A DNA stretch of 56,077 nt from Nostoc sp. ATCC 53789 (GTDB taxonomy: Bacteria > Cyanobacteriota > Cyanobacteriia > Cyanobacteriales > Nostocaceae): assembly GCF_009873495.1 (NCBI RefSeq), contig NZ_CP046709.1:1-56077 (forward strand). The letters are read 5' to 3'. The notes beneath the pieces were generated by a model, which worked only from the letters and a program-made list of their open reading frames with translations, did no database searches and was not told the DNA's origin. Position numbers and translations under genes: made by a program. This document shows positions 9,035 to 17,082 of the stretch, one piece after another (positions within the stretch are counted from its first letter, which is position 1; each line of letters opens with the position of its first letter).

Positions 9035-9943
9035 ATGAGTGAGAACGAAAGACAGCTTATCGAGGCTTTCAAAAAGATTGCTGAAGTGGCAGGCGCAGCA
9101 GTCAGCCACTCCAAGTATCCGGGCAACGGTTTTGGTGAAAAACAAGGACCGAACAACGTCGCCCAGGAAGGCAATAGGCCGAAATACGAAAACCAGCAAC
9201 AGGATGAAGACGAGCGTGGTTTATTCGCACTGATACCAGAGGAGGAACTTGCCCGCGTCACGGAACCTCATATTCACCTGCTCGGAAAAGGAGTGATCTG
9301 CACGACCGACCACCGTGCACGTAAAAGGTCTCCGTTTGAGATCGTCGTTGATGCCACCGAGGGATTTATCCCGCTTTGGGCGGAGGGTATGGTTCTCCGA
9401 TGGAGATTTAATACGGCTTCGCTGAGTGTTTTCCAGCAACCTGAGTCCGTTAAGTCGAGGATTAGAGCGTTGCTGAATGAAGCCATTATGGCGTGGGGAG
9501 ACGCGGTTCCGATCCGCTTCACAGAACATTCTGACAACTATGACTTTGAGATCGTCGTGGAGCAACACGAAAGCTGCACCCCCCAAGGATGCACTCTCGC
9601 TCGAGCCTTTTTCCCCGACGAGGGGCGGCATCAACTCTTCATCTTCCCGACGATGTTCGGGCAAAGCAACAAGGAGCAGGTGGACACGATGTCGCACGAG
9701 ATTGGTCACATATTCGGACTGCGGCACTTCTTTGCCCCGGAGTCCGAGACCCAGTGGCCGAGCGAGATATTTGGAGAACACAAGCCTTTCTCCATTATGA
9801 ACTACGGCGATGATAGCGAACTTACCCCAGTCGACCGAAGGGATCTGAAGTTACTGTATAAGGGCGCTCGAAGCGGTCAATTGAAACAGATCAATGGCAC
9901 ACCAATCAAGCTGTTTCGACCCTATCACTATCTCCTCGCATGA
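9035..9943 (+). CDS. Matrixin-like zinc metalloprotease without signal peptide
   Basis: A 302-residue protein. The zinc motif HEIGHIFGLRH is at 221-231 (H221, H225, H231; E222 catalytic) and the Met-turn SIMNYG at 253-258, the classical matrixin arrangement. Residues ~110-220 give the N-terminal half of the catalytic fold (AWGDAVPIRFTE, VVEQHESCTPQGC). The N-terminal ~75 residues are polar and may act as a propeptide or partner-binding region; no signal peptide is evident. A GGAGG ribosome-binding site lies 11 bases before the ATG. It is one of two unrelated metzincins here, and its upstream element is shared with the SGNH hydrolase gene. Confidence 0.82.
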   Translation: MSENERQLIEAFKKIAEVAGAAVSHSKYPGNGFGEKQGPNNVAQEGNRPKYENQQQDEDERGLFALIPEEELARVTEPHIHLLGKGVICTTDHRARKRSPFEIVVDATEGFIPLWAEGMVLRWRFNTASLSVFQQPESVKSRIRALLNEAIMAWGDAVPIRFTEHSDNYDFEIVVEQHESCTPQGCTLARAFFPDEGRHQLFIFPTMFGQSNKEQVDTMSHEIGHIFGLRHFFAPESETQWPSEIFGEHKPFSIMNYGDDSELTPVDRRDLKLLYKGARSGQLKQINGTPIKLFRPYHYLLA

Positions 9944-10219
9944 TCACTCATCATGCATTCGTGACAAGTTAAGATGATGAGCAGTTTGTCAAGAGGTTTG
10001 GATGATGAAATTGTGCGGGCGGTCGCTGACTGCCAGAAAAAAGTGACAAATCTATCTTTTGTTCAGTCTTCCGTAGGTATTTTTCCTGGTACTCTTACGT
10101 CGGTAGAGTCGAGGGATAACGATAGGGTATGAAATTTTTGAGTATTTTGGCGCTGAAATGGATGAAGAGAGTACTACAGAGGAAAAGTGAGAAAAAATAT
10201 CGGTGAACAGGTGAGTGAG
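9944..10219. other. Intergenic, no gene seen
   Basis: No coding frame or hairpin stands out between the metalloprotease gene and the integrase fragment. Confidence 0.4.
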
Positions 10220-10447
10220 TCAGAGAACAATCCGCTCTATCTCATCCAAGAAGATTGCGTCGTTGGTCCTGTCATAGAGCTTTGTCGTCCGAGGGCTTCG
10301 ATATCCTGCAATCTGCTGCGCCTTCTCGATAGTTCCCCCGCTTTTAAGGTACGCAGTGATTCCGGTCGCTCTGAACGAATGATTGCAGATATCAGGGCTT
10401 AACCCGGAAGCTTCTGCCCGAGGCTTTACAAGTGAGAGCGCATCCAC
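10220..10447 (-). pseudogene. C-terminal fragment of a tyrosine recombinase (copy 1)
   Basis: The frame contains NHSFRATGITAYLKSGGTIE, then KAQQIAGYRSPRTTKLYDRT. This is the HxxR box, the third-box region (here Tyr in place of His) and the tyrosine nucleophile of phage-type integrases. Roughly 75 of ~300 residues remain and the N-terminal domain is missing. It ends 12 bases before copy B of the 121-bp element. A second, shorter fragment of the same protein type lies at 13493-13588 on the same strand. Confidence 0.8.
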
Positions 10448-10459
10448 CCGGTGAAAGCG

Positions 10460-10580
10460 TTCTCATACTTACTACCTAATGTACAAATCTTAATTTATCG
10501 CTATCTCGAAAAAGATACTCTAATAGTAGATATTTATAAATTTCTAGCCTCGTCTTGAATGAGATTAGATAGAGGTAATT
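10460..10580 (+). promoter_or_regulatory. 121-bp upstream element, copy B
   Basis: Same sequence as 8735-8855 with about ten substitutions and no gaps. It ends 21 bases before the ATG of the SGNH hydrolase gene, so here it covers the whole likely promoter. Confidence 0.75.
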
Positions 10581-10601
10581 GCGCCACAAAGGATAAGTAC
10601 A

Positions 10602-12074
10602 ATGCCAGCTAAACTAGTTGCTATTGGCGATAGCTTGACTCAAGGTTTTCAGAGTGGAAGTATTTCCAAAACACATTTTTCATATCCTGCAATGATCGCG
10701 GATTGTCTTGGTGACACAAACTTCCTAGTTCCTGACTTTACGGGCGAGGGTGGCTTGCCAGTTAACTTAGAAGAGCTCTTTCGGCTACTTGCCAGAAGAT
10801 TCGGTAAAAATATCGACTGGTATGACCTACTCCAAGCTTTCTTAACGGTACGAAGTTTTCTAGATCGGGTTGAGGATTATTGGGAACGCGGTGACGGAAG
10901 CGGACCCTCAGAAACAGGACTTTTACATCGAAACCTTGCAGTTTGGGGGTTTCAGTTGGGAGACTGTGATACTTTATCAGAAGGTCTTTGCCACCGTTTC
11001 ATTCCGCCACCAAAAGACAATTTAATCACAGCGAAGAAAATTCCTGAGTTTGGGATGTATCGCACCGCCCGACGGACGTTAAACCCAAGATTTACTGAGC
11101 AGTGCAGGGAATGGACGCAGCTAGACATTGCAGCAAAGATTGCCGCAGGAGAGGGCGGAATTGACAACCTAATATTCTTTCTCGGACCGAACAATTGCCT
11201 TGCCACTGTCACAGATTTGGAAATCAAATGGTCTGAGGACGCAGACCTTGATCGGCTCGCTCATGAGCGAACCTGCAACCTTTGGCGACTCTCTCATTTT
11301 CAACAATTATTGAACCGCATTGCCAATAGGATTGACGCTATAAGTGCGAATAATGTTTTTGTAAGCACGGTACCGCATGTTACAATTCCGCCAGTCAGTC
11401 GGGGTATTACTCCGGGAGCTTCTCAAGGCGAGGGGCGTGATCAAGAAGGATACTACGAGTATTACACGCACTTCTGGGTATGGGACGACGACTTCTCCAG
11501 AGATCCCAACAGATTCAAACATCTCACTCGTCAAGAGGCTCGCACGATTGATCAGACTATCGATTCGTATAACCAGGCAATACGAGATAAGGCGGCAGAG
11601 CGCGGTTGGCACGTTGTTGATCTGTGCGAAAAACTTGACCAGCTTGCCTTCCGACGTCGGGGAGGAGTAATCGGATATGTTTTTCCCAATGGATTAGTAA
11701 CGGCCCTCCAACACAATGCTGGTACGAACGGTAGATTTACTAATGACAATAAACCCATTCTTGATACGCGTTATCTGCGCGTAGATCCGGATGAGATCGA
11801 TCCACTAAAAAGGTTCAGGGGGGGCATTATAAGCCTTGATGGCATTCACCCGACTACTATTGGTTATGGACTCGTTGCTCACGAGTTTCTAAAAGTAATG
11901 AAAGCAGTCGGCGTGAATATAATAAAAGAGCTGGATTGGGCAAGAATTGTTGATGCTGATACTCTTGTCAAAACCCCGCCGTCGAACCTAGAGAGCCTGC
12001 AAAATATCCTTGGCTTTGTCGAAAGCCAAATTTCATTGCTAACCCTGATCAGAACTATTGTAAAGGGTTTTTGA
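10602..12074 (+). CDS. SGNH/GDSL-type hydrolase
   Basis: A 490-residue protein with the family blocks in order. Block I is AIGDSLTQGF (nucleophile S11), block II NLAVWGFQLGD (G117), block III GPNN (N197/N198) and block V LDGIHPTTIGYG (D413, H416). Known members are esterases, lipases or acetylhydrolases; the substrate cannot be read here. It is about twice the usual ~220 residues, with a long insertion between blocks II and V. There is no signal peptide. AAAGGATAA precedes the ATG. The downstream membrane protein and fatty-acid-hydroxylase-like protein may make this a lipid-related cassette (inference). Two tyrosine recombinase fragments flank the block. Confidence 0.82.
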   Translation: MPAKLVAIGDSLTQGFQSGSISKTHFSYPAMIADCLGDTNFLVPDFTGEGGLPVNLEELFRLLARRFGKNIDWYDLLQAFLTVRSFLDRVEDYWERGDGSGPSETGLLHRNLAVWGFQLGDCDTLSEGLCHRFIPPPKDNLITAKKIPEFGMYRTARRTLNPRFTEQCREWTQLDIAAKIAAGEGGIDNLIFFLGPNNCLATVTDLEIKWSEDADLDRLAHERTCNLWRLSHFQQLLNRIANRIDAISANNVFVSTVPHVTIPPVSRGITPGASQGEGRDQEGYYEYYTHFWVWDDDFSRDPNRFKHLTRQEARTIDQTIDSYNQAIRDKAAERGWHVVDLCEKLDQLAFRRRGGVIGYVFPNGLVTALQHNAGTNGRFTNDNKPILDTRYLRVDPDEIDPLKRFRGGIISLDGIHPTTIGYGLVAHEFLKVMKAVGVNIIKELDWARIVDADTLVKTPPSNLESLQNILGFVESQISLLTLIRTIVKGF

Positions 12075-12331
12075 GAGGAAACTAGAAATCGATAATGGGA
12101 GCGTAACAGATATCAGCCCGGTTTAGAAACGTTGATGACTGAGTTTCTTACTTTTTGACTGAAAGCTAGTTGTACAGTGCATAATCATTGCCACAACCGC
12201 ATAACGACTCTGCTCGGTCGTAGCTCCAAAATTTCCTTAGCGAACAATTTTCCCGTTTCGGTATAGTGACCCCATCTGCCCTGAAGTTAAGTCGAAATAA
12301 GGCAATACTATCGATTTAGTGGAAGACAGAG

Positions 12332-12865
12332 ATGACACATCCATTCCAGCGCATAGTTGACAGCAAGTATGCATGGGTATTTTGGCCACTGGCTGCATTG
12401 ACCATATTTTTGATGCTGGTGCTTGGAGCTATCCCTCTGAACCCTGATATTGTGCAGTTTGAACTGGCTGGCAGCGTACCTGAATCTAGCAAGATTCTGC
12501 ACTCCTGGGGAACATTAGGTCAAACCTGGGCAGCGTTTAGCCTTGGACTCGATTTTCTTTATATTGTTGTCTATTCCAACACTATTGGTTTCGCCTGTGT
12601 TTGGGCGAACAAAGCCATTCAAAAACGCGGGGACGCATTGGTTTCATTAGGGATTTGGCTGGCATGGGGACAATGGTTGGCGGCGTTGCTAGACGTATTA
12701 GAAGATATTGCCCTCTTGATCATACTGTTCATCTCTGTAACAGCTCCCTATCCTCAGCTTGCTAAGTGGTGTGCATTTTTCAAGTTCAGCCTAGTTATCT
12801 TAGGGCTGCTTTATGCAGGGTTTGGTGGAGTTATTCGTGTTGGGTCAAGTGTCTTTAAAAAGTGA
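12332..12865 (+). CDS. Four-helix membrane protein, unknown function
   Basis: A 177-residue protein with four hydrophobic segments (about residues 14-36, 68-92, 107-137 and 148-170). The loop between the first two (LNPDIVQFELAGSVP, then ILHSWGTLGQ) is probably outside or lumenal. It has no recognised catalytic motif. It is the middle gene of a same-strand run with the SGNH hydrolase (257 bp upstream) and the hydroxylase-like protein (108 bp downstream). Confidence 0.65.
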   Translation: MTHPFQRIVDSKYAWVFWPLAALTIFLMLVLGAIPLNPDIVQFELAGSVPESSKILHSWGTLGQTWAAFSLGLDFLYIVVYSNTIGFACVWANKAIQKRGDALVSLGIWLAWGQWLAALLDVLEDIALLIILFISVTAPYPQLAKWCAFFKFSLVILGLLYAGFGGVIRVGSSVFKK

Positions 12866-12973
12866 GTATGAGCAAATTTAAGAGTTGAAGTAAGGGTTTC
12901 CTTAGCCGCCGCTACGGAAATAAAATTTGGAAACATTGAGGAGTAAGGAAAGAAAGTTTGTAATTGAAAAAAT

Positions 12974-13486
12974 ATGATATTAGTTAGAATCTTCGCTTGG
13001 ATTATATGGTCGTTTGCATTTACCGCAGTAGCAGAGTATATTGCTCATCGTTACTTTATGCACCAACGCCTACTGCGTGAACCAACACTCGACCGGATAT
13101 TTCGAGACCATGCATTGGTTCACCATCATCAAGGGCGTAACGATCTGAATGTTGACTTGCCTATCTTGACTCATTTTATCTGGTGCTTTCCACTACTTAT
13201 TAGCATAGGTTGGATTGATCCTATAGGCGCAGTTGTATTATCAATAGTTTTTGTATGCCACTCGATCCTTTGGACAAAACTCCATCGTGCAATCCACGGA
13301 CTCGAGAATAATTGGACTGAATCACTATGTTATTACAAACTCATAGAACGTCACCATCTCGAACACCACCGACGTCCTTCTCACAATTTTGGGGCTATCT
13401 TTACTTTCACCGACGATTTCTTTGGAACTACCTCTCAATCAACCGAATTGCGTGAGCCGAAACTTAATAGGGCTGACAACAGGTAA
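12974..13486 (+). CDS. Fatty acid hydroxylase/sterol desaturase-like di-iron membrane protein
   Basis: A 170-residue protein with hydrophobic segments near 3-20 and 60-92. It has the His clusters of the fatty acid hydroxylase superfamily: HRYFMH, HALVHHH, HRAIHG and HHLEHHRRP. These bind two irons in known members (beta-carotene hydroxylase, sterol desaturase). The size is close to that of CrtZ-like hydroxylases, but the substrate is not determinable. GAGGAGTAAGG lies 25 bases upstream of the ATG, with AT-rich sequence between. A tyrosine recombinase fragment begins 6 bases after the stop. Confidence 0.72.
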   Translation: MILVRIFAWIIWSFAFTAVAEYIAHRYFMHQRLLREPTLDRIFRDHALVHHHQGRNDLNVDLPILTHFIWCFPLLISIGWIDPIGAVVLSIVFVCHSILWTKLHRAIHGLENNWTESLCYYKLIERHHLEHHRRPSHNFGAIFTFTDDFFGTTSQSTELREPKLNRADNR

Positions 13487-13492
13487 AATCAC

Positions 13493-13588
13493 TTGTTCTG
13501 TCATAGAGCTTCGTCGTTCGTGGACTCCGGTGTCCTGCAATCTGTTGTACTTTCTCAATCGTGCCGCTGCTTTCAATGCGGTTGGTGT
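13493..13588 (-). pseudogene. C-terminal fragment of a tyrosine recombinase (copy 2)
   Basis: The minus strand encodes SSGTIEKVQQIAGHRSPRTT then KLYDRT, matching the fragment at 10220-10447 closely (here with the canonical His). Only about 32 codons remain. The two fragments bracket the 10460-13486 block in the same orientation. Confidence 0.72.
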
Positions 13589-13722
13589 TTTCAGCAATTA
13601 TCACCATTGACCGCTTTCGTCCCCGCTTTACAGTATGAACAGTCAGTCTCTTCCGTAGGGGCTAACATTATCTGGTAGTTTAAGTGCTTTCAACCCCGCA
13701 CTAGGGTGGTAGGACTTGGTTT

Positions 13723-14685
13723 TATAGCTATAGCCATGAAGATTAGGACGTAGACTATAAGAGTTCCGATTGCGTCTACCCTATTTCAATGGCCAAAGCT
13801 TACAGTGATGATTTCCGGCAAAAAGTCATGCAAGCGATTGAGTTGGACGGTCTCAAGAAGTGTGAGGCAAGCCTTCTGTTCAATATCAGTCGCAACACGA
13901 TTAACTTGTGGTTTCAGCGCAAAGCCGAAACAGGTAATGTCAAACCTAAACAAAGGAAAGTATCACAGCAGAACAGTAAAATAAGCGACTGGGAGAAGTT
14001 TCGCACCTTCATCAAAGAGCATGGGGATAAAACTCAGAGCGAAATGGCGGAACTATGGGATGGGAAGATTAGCCAGCGCACGATTTCGAGAGCATTAGGA
14101 ATATTGGACATACACGTAAAAAAAAACATACGGGTATAGCCAACGAGATGAAACTAAACGGGCAACATTCTTAGCGCAACTAGATAACCCAAAAGCCCCT
14201 CATCTGATATATGTTGATGAGTCTGGTATGGATGAACGCGATAACTACGGTTACGGCTACTCTCCTGCTGGGGAACGGTTCTACGACCTCAAATCAGGTC
14301 GGCGGCAGGGTCGTATTAATATGATCGCTGGCTATCGAGATCGGCAACTGATTGCGCCATTTACGGTTGAGGGGGCGTGTAACCGTACTGTGTTTGAAAC
14401 CTGGCTAGAAACTTGCTTGATTCCAGTCTTGCGTCCAGGTGAGTGGGTAATTGTAGATAATGCGACGTTTCATCATGGCGGTCGGATTGCCCAATTAATT
14501 GAAGCCGTTGGGTGTCAGCTAGTTTACCTGCCGCCTTACTCTCCAGACCTCAATCGGATTGAAAAGTGTTGGGCGACTTTAAAAAGCAGAATTCGCAAGC
14601 TGTTACTTAAATCTGATAATTTACGTGATGCTATGGAAATCGTTCTCAAGCAAGCTGCGTCCTAATTTAAATGGCTACGGCTATA
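13723..14685 (+). mobile_element. IS630-family insertion sequence
   Basis: 31-bp imperfect inverted repeats lie at 13723-13753 and 14655-14685 (shared TAGCCAT and ATTAGGACG), starting at TA as usual for this family. They enclose a transposase in two overlapping frames. Confidence 0.85.
13789..14665 (+). pseudogene. IS630-family transposase in two frames joined at an A9 run
   Basis: The first frame (13789-14139) has the helix-turn-helix domain (YSDDFRQKVMQAIE, ISRNTINLWFQRK). The second, open from about 14120 to 14665, has the DDE domain: YVDESGMDE, VIVDNATFHH and YSPDLNRIEKCW, so all three acidic residues are present. The frames meet at nine A's (14118-14126). With eight A's the protein would read straight through (KKTYGYSQRDE). 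It is either a one-base insertion or an element relying on slippage at the A run. Confidence 0.82.
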
Positions 14686-14689
14686 TATT

Positions 14690-14907
14690 TCACCTCACCT
14701 ACATGGGTATCAAGTTGTCATCAGCAGAGGATTAAAGTGCGAACTCAACTCCTGGTGGAGTTACTCTACTGAAGCCTGGAATCCACCCAAATATTGGGTT
14801 TCTCCAGAACAAATCGCACTTACTTGTATCTCGGCTCAATACCTACACAGGTTTAGCTTTGCCATAGTTACGTCCAGTTTCTGCAAATTATGGAGTCTTA
14901 AAAACTT
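14690..14907 (+). other. Possible gene remnant between IS630 and the protease-nuclease gene
   Basis: One + strand frame stays open and reads WSYSTEAWNPPKYWVSPEQI, which looks like coding sequence, but it has no start and is not recognised. It may be the leftover of a gene cut by the IS630 insertion. The true promoter of the 14908 gene should also lie here. Confidence 0.3.
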
Positions 14908-16965
14908 ATGCCTCTTAAGACAGTGACCTACGGTGAGGACTTCCTTGACAAACTCAAATCCTTGCGGAACCAAGAGGTTTCGGCAAGCCAGGAAGCTCCT
15001 CTGTCCAATATAGAAAGGCGTGACCGCACAACAGACCCTCTAACGGTTTTGGCTAGGCGAGTTGAAAACATTGCAGCGAGTGGTTCTGGAGTGTCCTCCT
15101 TCGATCTGGAGCGTGTTCTTGGGCGTAACGATCTGCTGCCGATTAACTTCCTGCAAAGGGGGACGCTGGCTGCCCGCGCAGTTTGCCGGATTTGGGTCGG
15201 AGATATATTTGGCTCAAATGGAAGTTGGGGAACTGGCTTGCTCGTATCTCCCCGACTGCTAATCACAAATCATCATGTCATTGAATCTGTTGATGCGGCA
15301 ATGCGAGCATTAGCCCAGTTTGGCTATGAAATGGATATTAGCGGTAGAATTCGAGAGGGAAAAGCTTTTGAACTGACACCTACTGAAGCATTTATCACGG
15401 ACTCCGAGCTTGATTTTACCCTAGTTGCCGTTGCTGAAAAGTCGGACGACGCAGAAGCTAACCTTGCAGATTATGGGTTTTTGCGTCTCGATCCTACCCT
15501 TCACAAGGTAGAACCATTAGAATTCGTTACCATTATCCAACACCCGGATGGTCAACCCAAGCAAATTGCTATTCGAGAAAACAAAGTTCTCAAGATTGGT
15601 GATAACCAGGATGCCCTTACAGACAATTTTCTCTGGTATGCCAGCGACACGGCTCCTGGGTCTTCCGGGTCTCCGGCTTTGAATGATAACTGGCAGGTAG
15701 TTGCCATTCATCACAAGAGTGTAGTAAAAACTCGCATCCATGAGGGAGTTGAAGAAATTCAACTGACCAACGGCAAGTGGGTATCCAAGTCAGAAGCAGA
15801 AAAGCTTAGTGAAAATCAAATTAAATGGATCGCCAATGAGGGTATACGGACAAGTAAAATTATCGCTCAAGTAAACAAAATTCAAGCTCAACAGGATGGT
15901 TCCGCCTCCCAGTTGGTTCAAGCTTTCCTCGAAGATGCCAAGGGCATCCGAATATTCCCAGGTACGACTCCCCGCGAAAGCGTAGTCACCTCGACAATAA
16001 GTACTCCTGAACTATCGGGGGATCGGCTCAATTTTGAGAAGAAGACAAAGCCCTCTAAGCCTAGCGCTAAACCAAGGCGCGGAAGTATTCGTCCACTGAG
16101 TTATTATGATGGTCGCAAAGGTTATGACCCTGATTTTCTTGGGGTTACAATTTCCCTACCAGAATTAACATCGACGGCCCTTGCCTTTGGTTCAGTCGCA
16201 CAAGTAGAGGGGACGCAAGACAATATCCTCCGCTACACACATTTCTCAATCGTCATGTGTGAAACCCGTCGCTTAGCCTTCTACACTGCTGTCAATATTA
16301 ACGGGAAGCAGTGGGTTGGACTAGAACGAAAGAACGACGAATGGTTTTTTGATCCCCGCATCCGGGAGAATCTACAAGTAGGAAACAATTTTTACGGCAA
16401 TGAACCGGGAGGGAACTTTTTTGACCGAGGTCATTTGGTTCGCAGACAAGACCCAATTTGGGGAGAAGAAAGCACAGCAAGGATAGCCAACAGCGACACG
16501 TTCCATTTCACAAATTGCTCTCCTCAGTACTTTGAGTTCAACCAATCAGAGCAGCTGTGGCAGGGGCTGGAAAACTTCATCCTTACCAATACAGATCAAG
16601 ATGATCTTCTTGCAAGTGTTTTCACTGGCCCCATCTTCCAACAAACTGATGTAGTTCATCGGGACATTCAAGTTCCCCAATTTTTTTGGAAGGTTATTTT
16701 GGTAACGGACGGAGTGGGCAAACTCTATTCCAGCGCCTACGTTGTTAGTCAGGAGAAATTTGTTAATAATATTCCCTTTGAGCGTCGGCCTGTTGGTGAA
16801 TTCAATAACTTCCAGGTGTCTATCGCTAACCTAGAGACCAGAATCGGCTTAAAGTTCTCTGATGAAGTCCGTAGGGCTGATGTCTACACCGATTCTTCTA
16901 AAGCAAGGGGATTGCGCGGCTTTGCTGACATTCAACACCCTCGCCGCAAAAAGTTACCAAACTAG
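14908..16965 (+). CDS. Trypsin-like serine protease fused to DNA/RNA non-specific (NUC) endonuclease
   Basis: A 685-residue two-domain protein. Residues ~85-275 form a chymotrypsin-fold protease: H123 in TNHHV, D169 in SELDFTLV and S253 in PGSSGSP. Residues ~395-660 are a NUC-type endonuclease (NucA/EndA family) with FFDRGHLVRRQD (H509) and metal-ligand Asn536 in FTNCSPQ. Residues ~340-395 are a basic, Ser/Pro-rich linker. There is no signal peptide, so both domains probably act in the cytoplasm. Known relatives include protease-nuclease fusions and conflict-system effectors; a defence role is inference. The ATG follows GGAGTC about 16 bases upstream. A stem-loop follows at 16983. Confidence 0.86.
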   Translation: MPLKTVTYGEDFLDKLKSLRNQEVSASQEAPLSNIERRDRTTDPLTVLARRVENIAASGSGVSSFDLERVLGRNDLLPINFLQRGTLAARAVCRIWVGDIFGSNGSWGTGLLVSPRLLITNHHVIESVDAAMRALAQFGYEMDISGRIREGKAFELTPTEAFITDSELDFTLVAVAEKSDDAEANLADYGFLRLDPTLHKVEPLEFVTIIQHPDGQPKQIAIRENKVLKIGDNQDALTDNFLWYASDTAPGSSGSPALNDNWQVVAIHHKSVVKTRIHEGVEEIQLTNGKWVSKSEAEKLSENQIKWIANEGIRTSKIIAQVNKIQAQQDGSASQLVQAFLEDAKGIRIFPGTTPRESVVTSTISTPELSGDRLNFEKKTKPSKPSAKPRRGSIRPLSYYDGRKGYDPDFLGVTISLPELTSTALAFGSVAQVEGTQDNILRYTHFSIVMCETRRLAFYTAVNINGKQWVGLERKNDEWFFDPRIRENLQVGNNFYGNEPGGNFFDRGHLVRRQDPIWGEESTARIANSDTFHFTNCSPQYFEFNQSEQLWQGLENFILTNTDQDDLLASVFTGPIFQQTDVVHRDIQVPQFFWKVILVTDGVGKLYSSAYVVSQEKFVNNIPFERRPVGEFNNFQVSIANLETRIGLKFSDEVRRADVYTDSSKARGLRGFADIQHPRRKKLPN

Positions 16966-16982
16966 CATAAGTTGAGGTAGGT

Positions 16983-17023
16983 GGATGCCTAAGTCGGAGG
17001 GATGACTTCCTGGCTTAGGCATC
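16983..17023. terminator. Stem-loop after the protease-nuclease gene
   Basis: GGATGCCTAAG pairs with CTTAGGCATC across a loop containing GACTTCCTGG. A nearly identical perfect palindrome occurs at 29391-29434, so this is a dispersed hairpin element as well as a likely transcription end. Confidence 0.6.
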
Positions 17024-17082
17024 TAGTATTTCTCTTCAAATTGGGGATAGATATAACTCCCGCTGACACCCTAAACAAACTA

